Of a stretch of 64,000 nt of DNA, positions 1 through 9,420 are shown one piece after another; position 1 is the stretch's first letter, and each line of letters opens with the position of its first letter. The notes beneath the pieces are model-generated. The model was not told the DNA's origin. It saw nothing but the letters and a program-made list of their open reading frames with translations, and made no database searches. The stretch spans positions 124,001 to 188,000 of the forward strand of contig JAJFGB010000004.1 of NCBI GenBank assembly GCA_021776335.1. Direction: 5' to 3'. A program made the translations under genes and the position numbers. The DNA is from Hyphococcus sp. (GTDB taxonomy: Bacteria > Pseudomonadota > Alphaproteobacteria > Caulobacterales > Parvularculaceae).

Positions 1-474
1 TTGCTCGCCTATGCGGCGAAACTGCCGATCTGGCCTTATTGCGCCCGGCGCTTGCCGCTTGTGCAACAGGCCGCACGGCGTCGGTCACACTGGCCTGACC
101 GCGCCGCCGCCCAGTCGTCTTATGCGCGCAAAAAACTTTTTGCAGGCTGGTCCGAGGGGGTGTTGTCCGACTATCTTGAAGACGGGCTGTGCGAGGACGG
201 GGAAGGCGTTAGCCTTGCTTGTGCGCCGCGCTGGGAAGCGGCGACTTTCGCTGCCCAGGCCAATCACTTCTGGAAAGCGGTCGCGGATGCGCCGGCTGCT
301 GTTTCGGTTCTCGCCGCAGATCATCCCTCTACAACGACCGGCTCCGTTGCGAGAAATCGTTTCAGCCGATTTGGGGCGTCTGTGGCGCTGGTTGGGGATG
401 TCAGCCATCTTGCGCCCATGGAAAATCCGGATTTGGTCGCCAAATTTGTCTTGAACGCGCGATATGACGCGTAG
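1..474 (+). CDS. alpha/beta hydrolase, C-terminal part (5' end outside the window)
   Basis: The frame is open from the first base, so the true start lies upstream and only the last 157 codons are visible. The visible part fits the cap region and C-terminal half of an alpha/beta-hydrolase. A segment with ADHPS (residues 106-110, D107 a candidate acid residue) is followed by SHLAPMENP (135-143), where H136 suits the catalytic histidine before the last helix. The nucleophile elbow would be upstream of the window, so the substrate cannot be told. The next gene is 148 bases downstream, with its own strong ribosome binding site. The family call is from the C-terminal pattern only. Confidence 0.6.
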   Translation: MLAYAAKLPIWPYCARRLPLVQQAARRRSHWPDRAAAQSSYARKKLFAGWSEGVLSDYLEDGLCEDGEGVSLACAPRWEAATFAAQANHFWKAVADAPAAVSVLAADHPSTTTGSVARNRFSRFGASVALVGDVSHLAPMENPDLVAKFVLNARYDA

Positions 475-622
475 AAATCAGCCGACTATGGTCCGGATAG
501 GCTTGGACACTGGCGGGCTTTTTGCTACTCGTCCGCGCGGATGGCGGGCCAGTGCGGCCCTGCGGCGCGAGACTGCGCTCAAAACCAGTATTTATGGGCC
601 AATTTTATAGGAGAGGCTTAAT

Positions 623-1414
623 ATGAGCGAAACAGAAAGTGGTCCGCAGGTAACCGGGAAATTGTTCCTTTTTGAGCGCCCGGAACTCATGACCAAAGAA
701 CAGCACGGTGAGCTTGCCTTAAGTGCGCCGGCAAAACGCTATCAGTTTTGCTCGAATGTACGGGCAATCCCGATCACGATCAGCGAAATCCCGGCGGCGA
801 TGAAAGACTATCCGGTCGTTTTGATGTCAGCTGAACAGCCGATCCCGTTGGCGATCATGGGCCTTGTCGACGATGTTAACCTGTTTGTTGATGAAAACGG
901 TGACTGGGAAGAAAACCGGTATATTCCGGGCTATGTGCGTCGATATCCCTTTGGTATCGCGGCGGAAGCCAGCGGTGAGCGCATGGCAATCGTTATTGAT
1001 GCAGGGTTTGAAGGTTTGGCGCCGGGCGGCGAGGCGCCGTTGTTTGAAAATGACGAGCCAGCCTCAAACACACAGACCGCGATCGAGTTTTGCAAGACTT
1101 ATGAACGTGATCGCATCATGACCGAGGAATTTACAAAACGGCTTGCGCCTTACGAGATTATTCACGGCCAGACGGCGCAGTACACGCCACAAGGCGCTGC
1201 AGAACCGCAAGCTTTTGCTCAGTATTTTGGCATAGACGAAGAAAAATTAAACGCGCTGAGTGACGAGCAGATTCTCGAATTGCGCAAATCCGGCATGCTG
1301 CCGATCCTCTACGCCATGATGATGTCTTTGGGTAACTGGCGTACGTTGCTGCAACGGCGTGCTAAGCGTTTTGGCCTCACCGAAACGCAGCTGCTGAATC
1401 AGGCTATCAATTAA
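623..1414 (+). CDS. SapC family protein
   Basis: A 263-residue protein without signal peptide or membrane segment. The N-terminal region with the short PVVLMSAEQPIPLAIMG stretch (about 66-82), the YIPGYVRRYPF motif (about 98-108) and the C-terminal LPILYAMMMSLGNW segment are typical of the SapC family (named after a Campylobacter S-layer-associated protein), which is widespread in alphaproteobacteria and has no settled biochemical role. The start is supported by GGAGAGG seven bases before the ATG. It appears to be a single transcription unit, because an intrinsic terminator follows directly. Confidence 0.8.
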   Translation: MSETESGPQVTGKLFLFERPELMTKEQHGELALSAPAKRYQFCSNVRAIPITISEIPAAMKDYPVVLMSAEQPIPLAIMGLVDDVNLFVDENGDWEENRYIPGYVRRYPFGIAAEASGERMAIVIDAGFEGLAPGGEAPLFENDEPASNTQTAIEFCKTYERDRIMTEEFTKRLAPYEIIHGQTAQYTPQGAAEPQAFAQYFGIDEEKLNALSDEQILELRKSGMLPILYAMMMSLGNWRTLLQRRAKRFGLTETQLLNQAIN

Positions 1415-1444
1415 GAATATATATAATTGAAATGTACGAATTGA

Positions 1445-1479
1445 GGGCCTGCCGCGTCAACGCGCTGCAGGCCCTTTTC
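1445..1479 (+). terminator. intrinsic terminator after the SapC-family gene
   Basis: GGGCCTGC (1445-1452) pairs with GCAGGCCC (1467-1474), with an inner CGCG-TCAA-CGCG pairing, and is followed by TTTTC. It lies 30 bases after the stop codon of the upstream gene. Confidence 0.8.
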
Positions 1480-1553
1480 ACATTTTGAAGAGCGGTTGAT
1501 AATTGTTCATGAAATTGATTGGCGCGCAGGGATTGCACAGGTAACTAATCCAT

Positions 1554-3653
1554 ATGATTTTATCGCGCCTGATATCTGTTTTGGCGGCCGTTTTTGCCAT
1601 TGGTGTTACCAGTGGGGCAGCGGCGCAAGCCCGTGTCGATACCGATTATACAACGACAGAAATTATTCTGGAGACAAACGGTTTTGTACCAGGGGAAACA
1701 ACATGGGTCGCTATCCGCCAGGAGGTCCGGGACGGCTGGCACGTATTTTGGACCAATCCCGGCGATGCGGGTCTGCCGCTCGCTTTGAGCTGGACGCTTC
1801 CCGAAGGGATTGAGGCTGGCGATATTCTCCACCCTGTTCCTGAATTTATTCCGGTCGGCCCGTTGGCAAGTTTCGCTCATGAAGGAACGCCAATATTTTT
1901 AGTGCCTGTGGTGGCGCCGGACAATCTCGTTGCTGGTGAAACGGTTCGTGTCGCCATTGATGCGACATGGCAGGCTTGTGAGGACATTTGCGTTCCTGAG
2001 GACGGCCGTTTTGAATTTGTTGTTCCGGTTATTGAACCGTCGCAAAGCAAAATGCAGAACCCGACGGTTTTCGCAGCGGCGCGTGACGCGTTGCCGGTTC
2101 CCTTGGATGGCGAGGCGACGTTTAGCGCACGCGATGAATTTTATGTTCTGGAATTGCCGCTGATTGACGGGCTTACGGACGACAGTGTTTTCTTTTTTCC
2201 GGGACTTGAAGGGCTGATCGAGCCAGCGGGCACACAACGCGCGATTGTTGCGAACGGGGTCATGTCGATCACCATGACGCCGGGCTATCTGGAAGGTTAC
2301 GCGGAAGATGCGCTTTACGGTATTCTGACATCTTTGGATGGGAATGGTGCGCGCCGCGGCATTGCGCTTAACGCGGCAGTGCCTGAACCAGTCGTCAAGC
2401 CTTCCCGTAACGCTTCGGCGCTCAACGCTGCGGCGGCGGCGAATGTTCCCGTTCTTTTGATGATGGCTTTTGCGGGCGGGATCATTCTCAACCTTATGCC
2501 ATGTGTATTTCCGATTCTCTTCGTAAAAGCCGCAGCTTTGATGCAAGCTGCCGGAGAAGATCGCGCCTCCATTCGCCGGCATGGGCTTCTTTATGCAGCC
2601 GGCGTGCTCTCTACGTTTCTCATGATTGGCGGGTTGTTGCTTGCGCTGCGTGCAGGCGGTGAACAGTTAGGTTGGGGTTTTCACCTGCAATCGCCAGCGG
2701 TTGTTGCGCTTTCCGCCTATGTTCTGTTTCTGGTGGGGCTCAATCTTTCAGGCGTTTATGTTGTTGGGGAGAGCTTTGCTGGAAGCGGGCAATCGCTTGC
2801 TGGTCGTGGCGGCGGGCTTGGTTCCTTTTTTACCGGCACGCTGACGGTGGTTGTCGCTGCGCCCTGCATCGGCCCTCTTTTGAGTGCGCCGTTGGGCGCG
2901 GCTCTTTTGCAGCCAGCATTAGTAGGGATGGCGATTTTCGCGATGCTCGCCTTGGGACTTGCGGCTCCCTATCTTGCTTTATCGTTCTCGCCGGCGCTTG
3001 GACGGTTATTGCCGCGTCCCGGCGCATGGATGAAGGTCTTTAAGCAGGCGCTTGCCTTTCCGGTGTTTGGCGCCGCTGCGTATTTTGTTTGGGTGTTTTC
3101 GCAGCAATCCGACGCTGCCGGGCTTGCATTTATTTTGTCGGGCGCCATTTTTCTGGCGCTGGGCGCCTGGCTTTTTGAGATCAGCAAAGGGGATGGAACA
3201 AGGGCGCTGGTCCTTCGCATATTATCGGCGCTCTTTGCGCTGGCGGCCCTTGCGCCGCTGTTGCGCCTTGAACCGATCGAGAAATCGACGGGCGATAGTG
3301 AAACTTATGGCGCCATTGCAGCCGAGCCTTATAGCGCCGCAGGACTTGACGAATACCGCGCTGCGGGTGTGCCGGTGTTTCTTGATTTCACGGCGGCTTG
3401 GTGTGTGACCTGTCAGTTCGACAAAGTACGCGTATTTTCAAGCCGTGATTTGGCGCGGGCCTTTGACCGGAATGGCGTTGTGTTGATGGTTGCAGATTGG
3501 ACGGTGCGTGATCCAGAGATTACGGCGGCGCTGCAATCTTTCGGGGCCAGCGGCGTGCCGCTCTATGTCTATTACCCCGCCCAGGGGGCCGCCGAGATTA
3601 TGCCCCTGCCCTTAACCCAAAAAGCCGTGATGGCCGCTATTGCTGGGCAATGA
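1554..3653 (+). CDS. thiol:disulfide interchange protein, DsbD/ScsB family
   Basis: A 699-residue membrane protein moving reducing power from cytoplasmic thioredoxin to the periplasm. A signal peptide ends near AAAQA (residues 22-26). A periplasmic beta-rich domain follows with a cysteine pair C142-C146 (ACEDIC). The membrane domain (about 297-560) carries MPCVFP (C317) and APCIGP, the two intramembrane cysteines of this family. The C-terminal thioredoxin-like domain has AWCVTC (C617, C620). All six expected cysteines are present. The domain order fits the ScsB-like DsbD form common in alphaproteobacteria. The ribosome binding site is weak. The oxidised client is not shown by context. Confidence 0.88.
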   Translation: MILSRLISVLAAVFAIGVTSGAAAQARVDTDYTTTEIILETNGFVPGETTWVAIRQEVRDGWHVFWTNPGDAGLPLALSWTLPEGIEAGDILHPVPEFIPVGPLASFAHEGTPIFLVPVVAPDNLVAGETVRVAIDATWQACEDICVPEDGRFEFVVPVIEPSQSKMQNPTVFAAARDALPVPLDGEATFSARDEFYVLELPLIDGLTDDSVFFFPGLEGLIEPAGTQRAIVANGVMSITMTPGYLEGYAEDALYGILTSLDGNGARRGIALNAAVPEPVVKPSRNASALNAAAAANVPVLLMMAFAGGIILNLMPCVFPILFVKAAALMQAAGEDRASIRRHGLLYAAGVLSTFLMIGGLLLALRAGGEQLGWGFHLQSPAVVALSAYVLFLVGLNLSGVYVVGESFAGSGQSLAGRGGGLGSFFTGTLTVVVAAPCIGPLLSAPLGAALLQPALVGMAIFAMLALGLAAPYLALSFSPALGRLLPRPGAWMKVFKQALAFPVFGAAAYFVWVFSQQSDAAGLAFILSGAIFLALGAWLFEISKGDGTRALVLRILSALFALAALAPLLRLEPIEKSTGDSETYGAIAAEPYSAAGLDEYRAAGVPVFLDFTAAWCVTCQFDKVRVFSSRDLARAFDRNGVVLMVADWTVRDPEITAALQSFGASGVPLYVYYPAQGAAEIMPLPLTQKAVMAAIAGQ

Positions 3654-3664
3654 TCTAGACACTG

Positions 3665-3844
3665 TTATCGCGCCTGCGGCGCAGGACCACTGCCAGCCGC
3701 GCTCGCGAGATCGGCGCGCAGAGCGCCTGCGAGATGCTCGCTTTCCAGCGCTTTTGCGCCGAATATGGCGGATATGGCGGCGATAGCAGCGAGGCTTGAG
3801 AGGGTCCGGCGTAATAGGAAGCGCGCTCGCGGTGTGTTTGTCAT
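3665..3844 (-). CDS. possible small secreted or membrane-anchored peptide (59 aa)
   Basis: An ATG-initiated frame of 59 codons in the 282-base space between the DsbD-like gene and pgi. It starts with a basic N-terminus (TPRARFLLRR), followed by an alanine/isoleucine/serine-rich hydrophobic stretch (about 14-30) and a polar alanine-rich tail, the shape of a signal peptide or membrane anchor. No good ribosome binding site is seen and I recognise no family. Chance open frames of this size are common, so it is only a candidate. Confidence 0.28.
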   Translation of the reverse strand: MTNTPRARFLLRRTLSSLAAIAAISAIFGAKALESEHLAGALRADLASAAGSGPAPQAR

Positions 3845-3935
3845 AATTGGTGAATATCAGTTCATCGTTAAAACGCGTTGAGGATAACGATTAAAATCCC
3901 TATCACCTCTAGGGAAACTCAAGACGCGGAAATCA

Positions 3936-5600
3936 ATGACCAAAATATCGCACTCAGCCGAATGGCAGGCGCTGGCCGCAGATGCGGAGGCGCTTGAAAA
4001 GACATCCATGCGTGCGCTCTTCTCGAATGATGCTGGCCGCTTCGACCGCTTCTCGATTGAGGCGGCCGGGCTGTTTCTGGATTATTCCAAGAACAAGATC
4101 ACCGATGAGGTCGTCGGCCATTTGATCGCCCTTGCCGATGCTACCGGGCTTGAGGACATGCGGCGGCGGATATTTGCGGGCGAGCACATCAATGTGACCG
4201 AAGATCGGGCGGTTCTTCATGCGGCATTGCGCGATTTTTCCATGCGCGCCTATCACCTTGACGGCGAAAATATTTCGCTGTTGGTTCGTCGCGAGCTTGA
4301 GAAAATAAAAAATTTCACAGTCAGGATTGTTAGCGGCGCCGATAAAGGGTTTTCCGGTAAGGCCCTCGACACTGTCGTCAATATTGGTATCGGCGGATCT
4401 GATCTCGGCCCGCATATGGCGGTCGAAGCCCTGCGGCCCTATTGGATCGATGGACGGCGAACTTTCTTTGTTTCCAATGTCGACGGCCAGCAGCTTGTTG
4501 ATACGCTGGAGCAAATCGATCCCAGCCGAACACTTTTCGTCATCGCGTCAAAAACTTTCACAACCCAGGAAACGATGACGAACGCGAAGAGCGCCAGAGA
4601 CTGGTTTCTCGCGCAGGGCGGTTCTGAAGGCGATGTTGCAAAGCACTTTGTTGCGCTGTCGACGAATGAAACTGCAGTAGAGGCGTTCGGAATCGATAAG
4701 GACAACATGTTTCAGTTCTGGGACTGGGTTGGCGGGCGCTATTCGCTTTGGTCGGCCATAGGTCTGTCGATTTCACTTGCGGTCGGGTTTGATAATTTTG
4801 AAAAACTCTTACGCGGCGCGCATGAGATGGACGAACATTTCCGCAGCGCGCCGCTGCGCCAGAACCTGCCCGTGATGATGGCGCTGACCGGCATATGGAA
4901 TCGCAATTTCATGGGCGCAGCCGCCCATGCAATATTGCCTTATGATCAGCATCTTTCGCATCTGCCCGCCTATTTGCAGCAAGCGGATATGGAATCGAAC
5001 GGTAAAGGAACAACTGCCGATGGCCAGCCTGTCGCGTGGGCCACAGGACCGGTGATTTTCGGCGAACCCGGCACCAACGGACAACACGCTTTTTATCAGC
5101 TTCTTCATCAGGGAACAGATTTAGTCTCGGCCGATTTTATAGCGCCGGCAATCAGCCAATCTGCGCTTGGCGATCATCATGAAAAATTGCTCGCCAATTT
5201 TCTGGCCCAAACAGAAGCGCTGATGCGTGGCAAGGCCATTGACGAAGCGCGGGCTGATCTAGCTGCAGAAGGCAAGGCGCCCCCGGATATCGATTTGCTG
5301 GCCCCCCACAAAGTTTTTCCCGGCGACCGGCCGTCCAATTCCATCTTAATGGAGAAGCTAACGCCGGAAATGCTCGGCGCACTGGTCGCTGCTTATGAGC
5401 ACAAGATTTTTTGCCAGGGCGTAATTTGGGGTGTCAACTCCTTTGATCAATGGGGTGTAGAGCTCGGCAAGGCATTGGCAAGTTCGATCCTGCCGGCGCT
5501 CGGCCCTGAAGGCGAAGAACAACCGAAGTCGACCGGCCATGATGCGTCAACCAATGGACTTTTAGACCGGATCAATAATGTTCGCCATCAGAACGGATAG
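3936..5600 (+). CDS. pgi: glucose-6-phosphate isomerase
   Basis: Interconverts glucose 6-phosphate and fructose 6-phosphate in the cytoplasm (glycolysis/gluconeogenesis). At 554 residues it has the usual length of the long bacterial form. Visible hallmarks are NIGIGGSDLGP (sugar-phosphate binding), TFTTQETMTNA, the signature WVGGRYSLWSAIG, QADMESNGKG, GTNGQHAFYQLLHQG (catalytic His region) and the C-terminal GVNSFDQWGVELGK. The ribosome binding site is weak (GGAAATCA before ATG). The cyclophilin gene follows after seven bases, so the two are probably cotranscribed. Confidence 0.97.
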   Translation: MTKISHSAEWQALAADAEALEKTSMRALFSNDAGRFDRFSIEAAGLFLDYSKNKITDEVVGHLIALADATGLEDMRRRIFAGEHINVTEDRAVLHAALRDFSMRAYHLDGENISLLVRRELEKIKNFTVRIVSGADKGFSGKALDTVVNIGIGGSDLGPHMAVEALRPYWIDGRRTFFVSNVDGQQLVDTLEQIDPSRTLFVIASKTFTTQETMTNAKSARDWFLAQGGSEGDVAKHFVALSTNETAVEAFGIDKDNMFQFWDWVGGRYSLWSAIGLSISLAVGFDNFEKLLRGAHEMDEHFRSAPLRQNLPVMMALTGIWNRNFMGAAAHAILPYDQHLSHLPAYLQQADMESNGKGTTADGQPVAWATGPVIFGEPGTNGQHAFYQLLHQGTDLVSADFIAPAISQSALGDHHEKLLANFLAQTEALMRGKAIDEARADLAAEGKAPPDIDLLAPHKVFPGDRPSNSILMEKLTPEMLGALVAAYEHKIFCQGVIWGVNSFDQWGVELGKALASSILPALGPEGEEQPKSTGHDASTNGLLDRINNVRHQNG

Positions 5601-5607
5601 AGGTCAG

Positions 5608-6204
5608 ATGTTTCATCTGCGCAATATTAGTTTTGTCATCGCCGCACTGTTCACTCTCTGCACAGTCGCGCATGCACAATCCATGGCCCATGCAAAAATT
5701 CAGACCTCTATGGGCGATATCATTGTCGAGCTATATCCTGAACAGGCGCCGGCGACCGTCGCCAATTTCCTGGAATATGCAAATGCCGGGCATTACGACC
5801 GGACGCTTTTTCATCGTGTCGTCAAAGACTATGTGATTCAGGGCGGTGGATATTCGCGGCTATATACAGAGCGCAATACGCGCGATCCCATCCCTTACGA
5901 AGGCGACAAGGGACTGAAGAATGAGCGCGGAACCATCGCCATGGCACGTGGCGATGATCCCGACAGCGCGCAGGCTCAATGGTTCATTAGCCTTCGAGAC
6001 AATGAAAGGTTTGACCATCGCGTCACTGACCTTGGCCCAATCTATGGCTATGCAGTTTTCGGCCGCGTTGTAGAGGGCATGAGTGTCGCCGACGTGATCG
6101 GCGATGTTGAAATCGGTGAAGCAGGTCCCTTTGACGATGAAGTTCCGTTGGAACAGATTTTCATCCAGCGTATTGATCCGGTGAGTTGGCCGGCGGCTGA
6201 GTGA
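5608..6204 (+). CDS. periplasmic peptidyl-prolyl cis-trans isomerase, cyclophilin type
   Basis: A 198-residue exported cyclophilin. The ATG at 5608 is chosen because AGAGG precedes it and it opens a clean signal peptide ending near AHAQS (residues 21-25); an ATG 30 bases earlier would overlap pgi and add a charged leader. The fold hallmarks TSMGDIIVELYPEQAPATVANF, HRVVKDYVIQGG and QAQWFISL are present. The core matches small bacterial PpiA/PpiB proteins, with an insertion around the IPYEGDKGLKNE stretch. It should catalyse proline isomerisation during folding of exported proteins. Confidence 0.92.
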   Translation: MFHLRNISFVIAALFTLCTVAHAQSMAHAKIQTSMGDIIVELYPEQAPATVANFLEYANAGHYDRTLFHRVVKDYVIQGGGYSRLYTERNTRDPIPYEGDKGLKNERGTIAMARGDDPDSAQAQWFISLRDNERFDHRVTDLGPIYGYAVFGRVVEGMSVADVIGDVEIGEAGPFDDEVPLEQIFIQRIDPVSWPAAE

Positions 6205-6210
6205 GGCAAA

Positions 6211-6807
6211 TTGCTCACTGATATTGTTGCTCTTTGCCTGGCTGTTATTGCTCTCCTTGGATCGCCGGGCCCGGGACCGCTGGCGCTGGCTGGCGTCGGC
6301 GCCGCCTTTGGGCCGCGACGGGGCGCGCCGTTCCTGTTCGGCATTCTTGCCGCCATTATCGTTGTGATGCTGCTCACGGCTCTGGGCGCATCAACGTTGT
6401 TGGCTGCGTCGCCAAAATTACGCGTCGTTGTACAGCTTCTGGCGCTCATTTACATTGTTTACGTTGCCTGGCGCATTGCTGGGGTTGCCGCGTTTACCAG
6501 CGGGGAAGAAGAAACCGCACCTTCATTCGCAGATGGTTTTCTCCTCAATATCCTCAACCCAAAAGCATATGCAGCATTCACGGCTATTTTCGCAGCGTTT
6601 TCCATTACGCATGTCGAGCCGCTCATATCGGCGGGTCTCACGGGCGCGGTCAGTTTTGTTTTGGTGGTTGTAATCGATACGGCCTGGCTGGCGGCGGGTG
6701 CGGGGCTGAGGCCAATCGCTGCTGATCCGGTACGTGGGCGCCCGTTGCGCATTGGGTTTGCGGTGATGATGGTTGCGGCTGCAGCTTATGGACTGACTCG
6801 TCTCTAG
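6211..6807 (+). CDS. LysE/RhtB family amino-acid exporter
   Basis: A 198-residue protein with about six hydrophobic segments. The N-terminal GSPGPGPLALAGVGAAFGPRRG and the middle FLLNILNPKAYAAF are the family signatures (the P-G-P loop and the N-P-K-A motif). It begins with TTG only six bases after the cyclophilin stop, with GTGAGGC in front, so the ATG-less start is accepted from spacing and length. The family exports amino acids or analogues such as lysine, homoserine or threonine; the substrate cannot be inferred here. Confidence 0.82.
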   Translation: MLTDIVALCLAVIALLGSPGPGPLALAGVGAAFGPRRGAPFLFGILAAIIVVMLLTALGASTLLAASPKLRVVVQLLALIYIVYVAWRIAGVAAFTSGEEETAPSFADGFLLNILNPKAYAAFTAIFAAFSITHVEPLISAGLTGAVSFVLVVVIDTAWLAAGAGLRPIAADPVRGRPLRIGFAVMMVAAAAYGLTRL

Positions 6808-6868
6808 GAAGGCTCCATTGCCCCGTTTGGCGGCATCGGCTAGACCGCCTCAATAAAGCGAAAAGATT

Positions 6869-8350
6869 ATGGCGAAGAAACAAAAAACATTCCGGCCCAA
6901 AGCAAGAGTTCCACGCGGGTTTAGAGACCGTCTCGGCGAAGAGCTTATTGCGGAACGCGAGATGCTGGCGCGTATCAGTGTGATTTATGAGGCGCATGGC
7001 TTTGATCCGCTGGAAACGCCCACCCTTGAATATACCGATGCACTCGGCAAATTCCTGCCCGACGTGGATCGACCGAATGAAGGCGTCTTTTCGCTGCAGG
7101 ACGACGATGATCAATGGATGAGCATGCGTTATGATTTGACAGCGCCGCTCGCCCGGTTCGTTGCAGAAAATTATGACGGCCTGCCGAAGCCCTTTCGCCG
7201 CTATCAGGTTGGTTCTGTCTGGCGCAATGAAAAGCCGGGCCCAGGTCGGTTTCGTCAGTTTACCCAATGTGATGCGGATAGTGTTGGCGCTCCGGCGCCT
7301 CATGCGGATGCAGAAATGTGTGCGCTTTTCGCAGAAGTGATCGAAGCCGCAGGCGTTCCAAAAACTGATTTCATTATTCGCGTCAATAACCGAAAGATTG
7401 TTGACGGGCTATTTGAAAAGCTCGGTCTGGCGAGTTTGGAGGGCGGTCAAACGCGCCTCAATGTCATGCGATCCATGGACAAGTTCGATCGGTTTGGTGA
7501 AGAGGGCGTGCGGTTGCTGCTCGGGCCGGGGCGAAAAGACGATAGCGGCGATTTCACCGAAGGTGTGAAATTGTCGGACCCCAACATCGACGCTGTGATT
7601 TCGTTTCTGACGTCGACTGTGGAGGGCGCCGGTCAGCAAACCCTCGATAATTTGATGTCGATATTAAGTGAAACCGATAGCGGAAAGTCGGGCATTGACG
7701 AATTGATCGAAATTTCGAGGCAAATACCTGACGCTTACAAAGGTTCCATTGCTGTCGATTGCTCGATCATTCGCGGTCTTGAGTATTACACAGGGCCGGT
7801 TTTCGAAGCGGATCTGACTTTTGAAGCGACAGACGAAAAGGGTCGGCCCGTGCGTCTCGGGTCGGTCGGCGGCGGCGGACGATATGACGGGCTTGTGAAA
7901 CGATTTAAGGGCGTGGAAGTTCCTGCGGTTGGTATTTCGGTCGGCGTGTCGCGCTTGCTTGCAGCGCTGGCTCTAAAAAACCCTGAAAGCGCCAAGCCGA
8001 AAGGGCCGGTTGTTGTGCTCGCTCTCGAAGCCGATCAAATGCCCGCTTACCAGGAGATGGCCGCAGAATTGCGCGCCGCAGGCTTGCGCGCCGAAGTTTA
8101 TCTCGGTGGCTCGAATTTCGGTAAGCAGTTGAAATATGCAGACAAGCGTGCAGCCCCCATTGCTGTTATTCAGGGTGAAGATGAGCGGACCAAAGGTGAA
8201 GTCACGATCAAAGATCTCATTCTTGGCGCCGAGTTATCGAAGAAGATCGAGGACAACGCAGAATGGCGCGAAGAGCAGCCAGCGCAGTTTGCGATTAAAC
8301 GCAGTGAGCTTGTCGAGGCTGTGAAGAAAACGCTAGCGCGTCACGCCTAG
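6869..8350 (+). CDS. hisS: histidine-tRNA ligase
   Basis: Class II aminoacyl-tRNA synthetase of 493 residues charging tRNA-His. Visible family marks include the N-terminal PRGFRD motif, the motif 2 region RNEKPGPGRFRQFTQCDADSVG, the histidine-A motif GLEYYTGPVFEA, and motif 3 GGGGRYDGLVKRF with GISVGVSRLL. The C-terminal anticodon-binding domain runs from about residue 375. It follows the LysE-type gene by 61 bases and ends at a weak hairpin shared with the convergent AEC gene. Confidence 0.96.
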   Translation: MAKKQKTFRPKARVPRGFRDRLGEELIAEREMLARISVIYEAHGFDPLETPTLEYTDALGKFLPDVDRPNEGVFSLQDDDDQWMSMRYDLTAPLARFVAENYDGLPKPFRRYQVGSVWRNEKPGPGRFRQFTQCDADSVGAPAPHADAEMCALFAEVIEAAGVPKTDFIIRVNNRKIVDGLFEKLGLASLEGGQTRLNVMRSMDKFDRFGEEGVRLLLGPGRKDDSGDFTEGVKLSDPNIDAVISFLTSTVEGAGQQTLDNLMSILSETDSGKSGIDELIEISRQIPDAYKGSIAVDCSIIRGLEYYTGPVFEADLTFEATDEKGRPVRLGSVGGGGRYDGLVKRFKGVEVPAVGISVGVSRLLAALALKNPESAKPKGPVVVLALEADQMPAYQEMAAELRAAGLRAEVYLGGSNFGKQLKYADKRAAPIAVIQGEDERTKGEVTIKDLILGAELSKKIEDNAEWREEQPAQFAIKRSELVEAVKKTLARHA

Positions 8351-8384
8351 GCGTTTCCGGGCGATAAATCGGAAACCGCTTTAT
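8351..8384. terminator. weak hairpin between convergent hisS and AEC carrier genes
   Basis: GTTTCCG (8353-8359) pairs with CGGAAAC (8370-8376) around a ten-base loop, followed by CGCTTTAT. It lies directly after hisS and before the end of the convergent gene. The U-tract is poor, so termination strength is uncertain. Confidence 0.4.
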
Positions 8385-8396
8385 CTCGAGCGCGCC

Positions 8397-9329
8397 TTAG
8401 GCAAACAAAATCAGAACGCCTGTTATCGTCAATACCGACAGCAACGTCGTGACGCTGATCGCGGCTGCGATTTCCGTCTGGTAAAGATCATATTGGCTCG
8501 CCATAATAAATGACCCGACCGCACATGGAACAAAAACAAAAAGCGCAAGGGCACCGAAATAGGCAGGATCGCTAAGCCCTAAAATATGCGCAACGCCGAG
8601 CGCGATAAATGGCAACGCGACCATTTTGATGGCGACAATTGAGGCGACACGCCCCGCGACCGCGCCAACAGCCGGGAATTGATGGGTCGCCAGAAACAAC
8701 CCGAGCGAAAACAGCGCCGTTGGCCCGGCGGCGCGGCCCAGAATATCAAAAAAGGATTCCAGTGGACCAGTCAGTGAAAGCCCGAGCGTGGAGAATAGAA
8801 ACCCGGCAGAGGCGCCTGCGACCAGAGGATTGCGGAAAGGGTCGGTAATGAGTTTTACAGCGCGTTTTGAAAGCGTCGTCGTATTGGTGCGAGGCGTCAT
8901 CAAAGCAGCGCCTATCGCGATAACAAAGATGCCTTCCACCAACATCAGAACGACAAAGGGGCGACCCCAGCCTTCGATTGTCAGCGCAATCGGCAGGCCG
9001 AGAAAAACCGCATTGCCCAATGTCGATGCAAAGCCATGGGCGCCGGCTTCCTCTTTTGTCAGGGGAAAGAGCAATTGCGATAAGAAATACCCGCCAAAAA
9101 TTGCTGCGAATGCTGCAACTCCATAGGAGAGCGCGAGAGATATATCCACAGCGCCCGGTGGCGCTGTTCCCGCCGTCAAGCCGAACAGTGCTGCAGGCAT
9201 GGCAAATCGGAAAACGAATTTATTAAGCGCCTGAGCTTCGCCACCTGTCATCAGCTTAAAGCGGCCGGCTGCAAGGCCGGCGGCGATAATAGCGAAAACC
9301 GGTAAAGCGAGGTCGATAACGGCGGACAT
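8397..9329 (-). CDS. AEC (auxin efflux carrier) family transporter
   Basis: A 310-residue inner-membrane protein with about ten hydrophobic helices in two halves, typical of the AEC family. Marks include ALPVFAIIAAGLAAGR near the start, LNKFVFRFAMPAALF, NAVFLGLPIAL in the first half and RNPLVAGASAGF at the start of the second half. Bacterial members move small carboxylates or amino acids, often malate-like; no neighbour points to a substrate. The ATG at 9329 fits the family N-terminus. A 313-base intergenic region with a structured element precedes it. Confidence 0.85.
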   Translation of the reverse strand: MSAVIDLALPVFAIIAAGLAAGRFKLMTGGEAQALNKFVFRFAMPAALFGLTAGTAPPGAVDISLALSYGVAAFAAIFGGYFLSQLLFPLTKEEAGAHGFASTLGNAVFLGLPIALTIEGWGRPFVVLMLVEGIFVIAIGAALMTPRTNTTTLSKRAVKLITDPFRNPLVAGASAGFLFSTLGLSLTGPLESFFDILGRAAGPTALFSLGLFLATHQFPAVGAVAGRVASIVAIKMVALPFIALGVAHILGLSDPAYFGALALFVFVPCAVGSFIMASQYDLYQTEIAAAISVTTLLSVLTITGVLILFA

Positions 9330-9420
9330 GGAAGCGGCCTTGGGGTGAGGTGATTGCTTCAGTCTGTCGGGCGGTTGGCCACAAGGGTCAAGCGCCGTGC
9401 GCGGTCATGTTGAGTGGCTT

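Noticed and set aside
1899-2582. 227-codon open frame on the minus strand
   Set aside because: It lies antisense to the DsbD-like gene and its product is Arg/His-rich without any recognisable motif.
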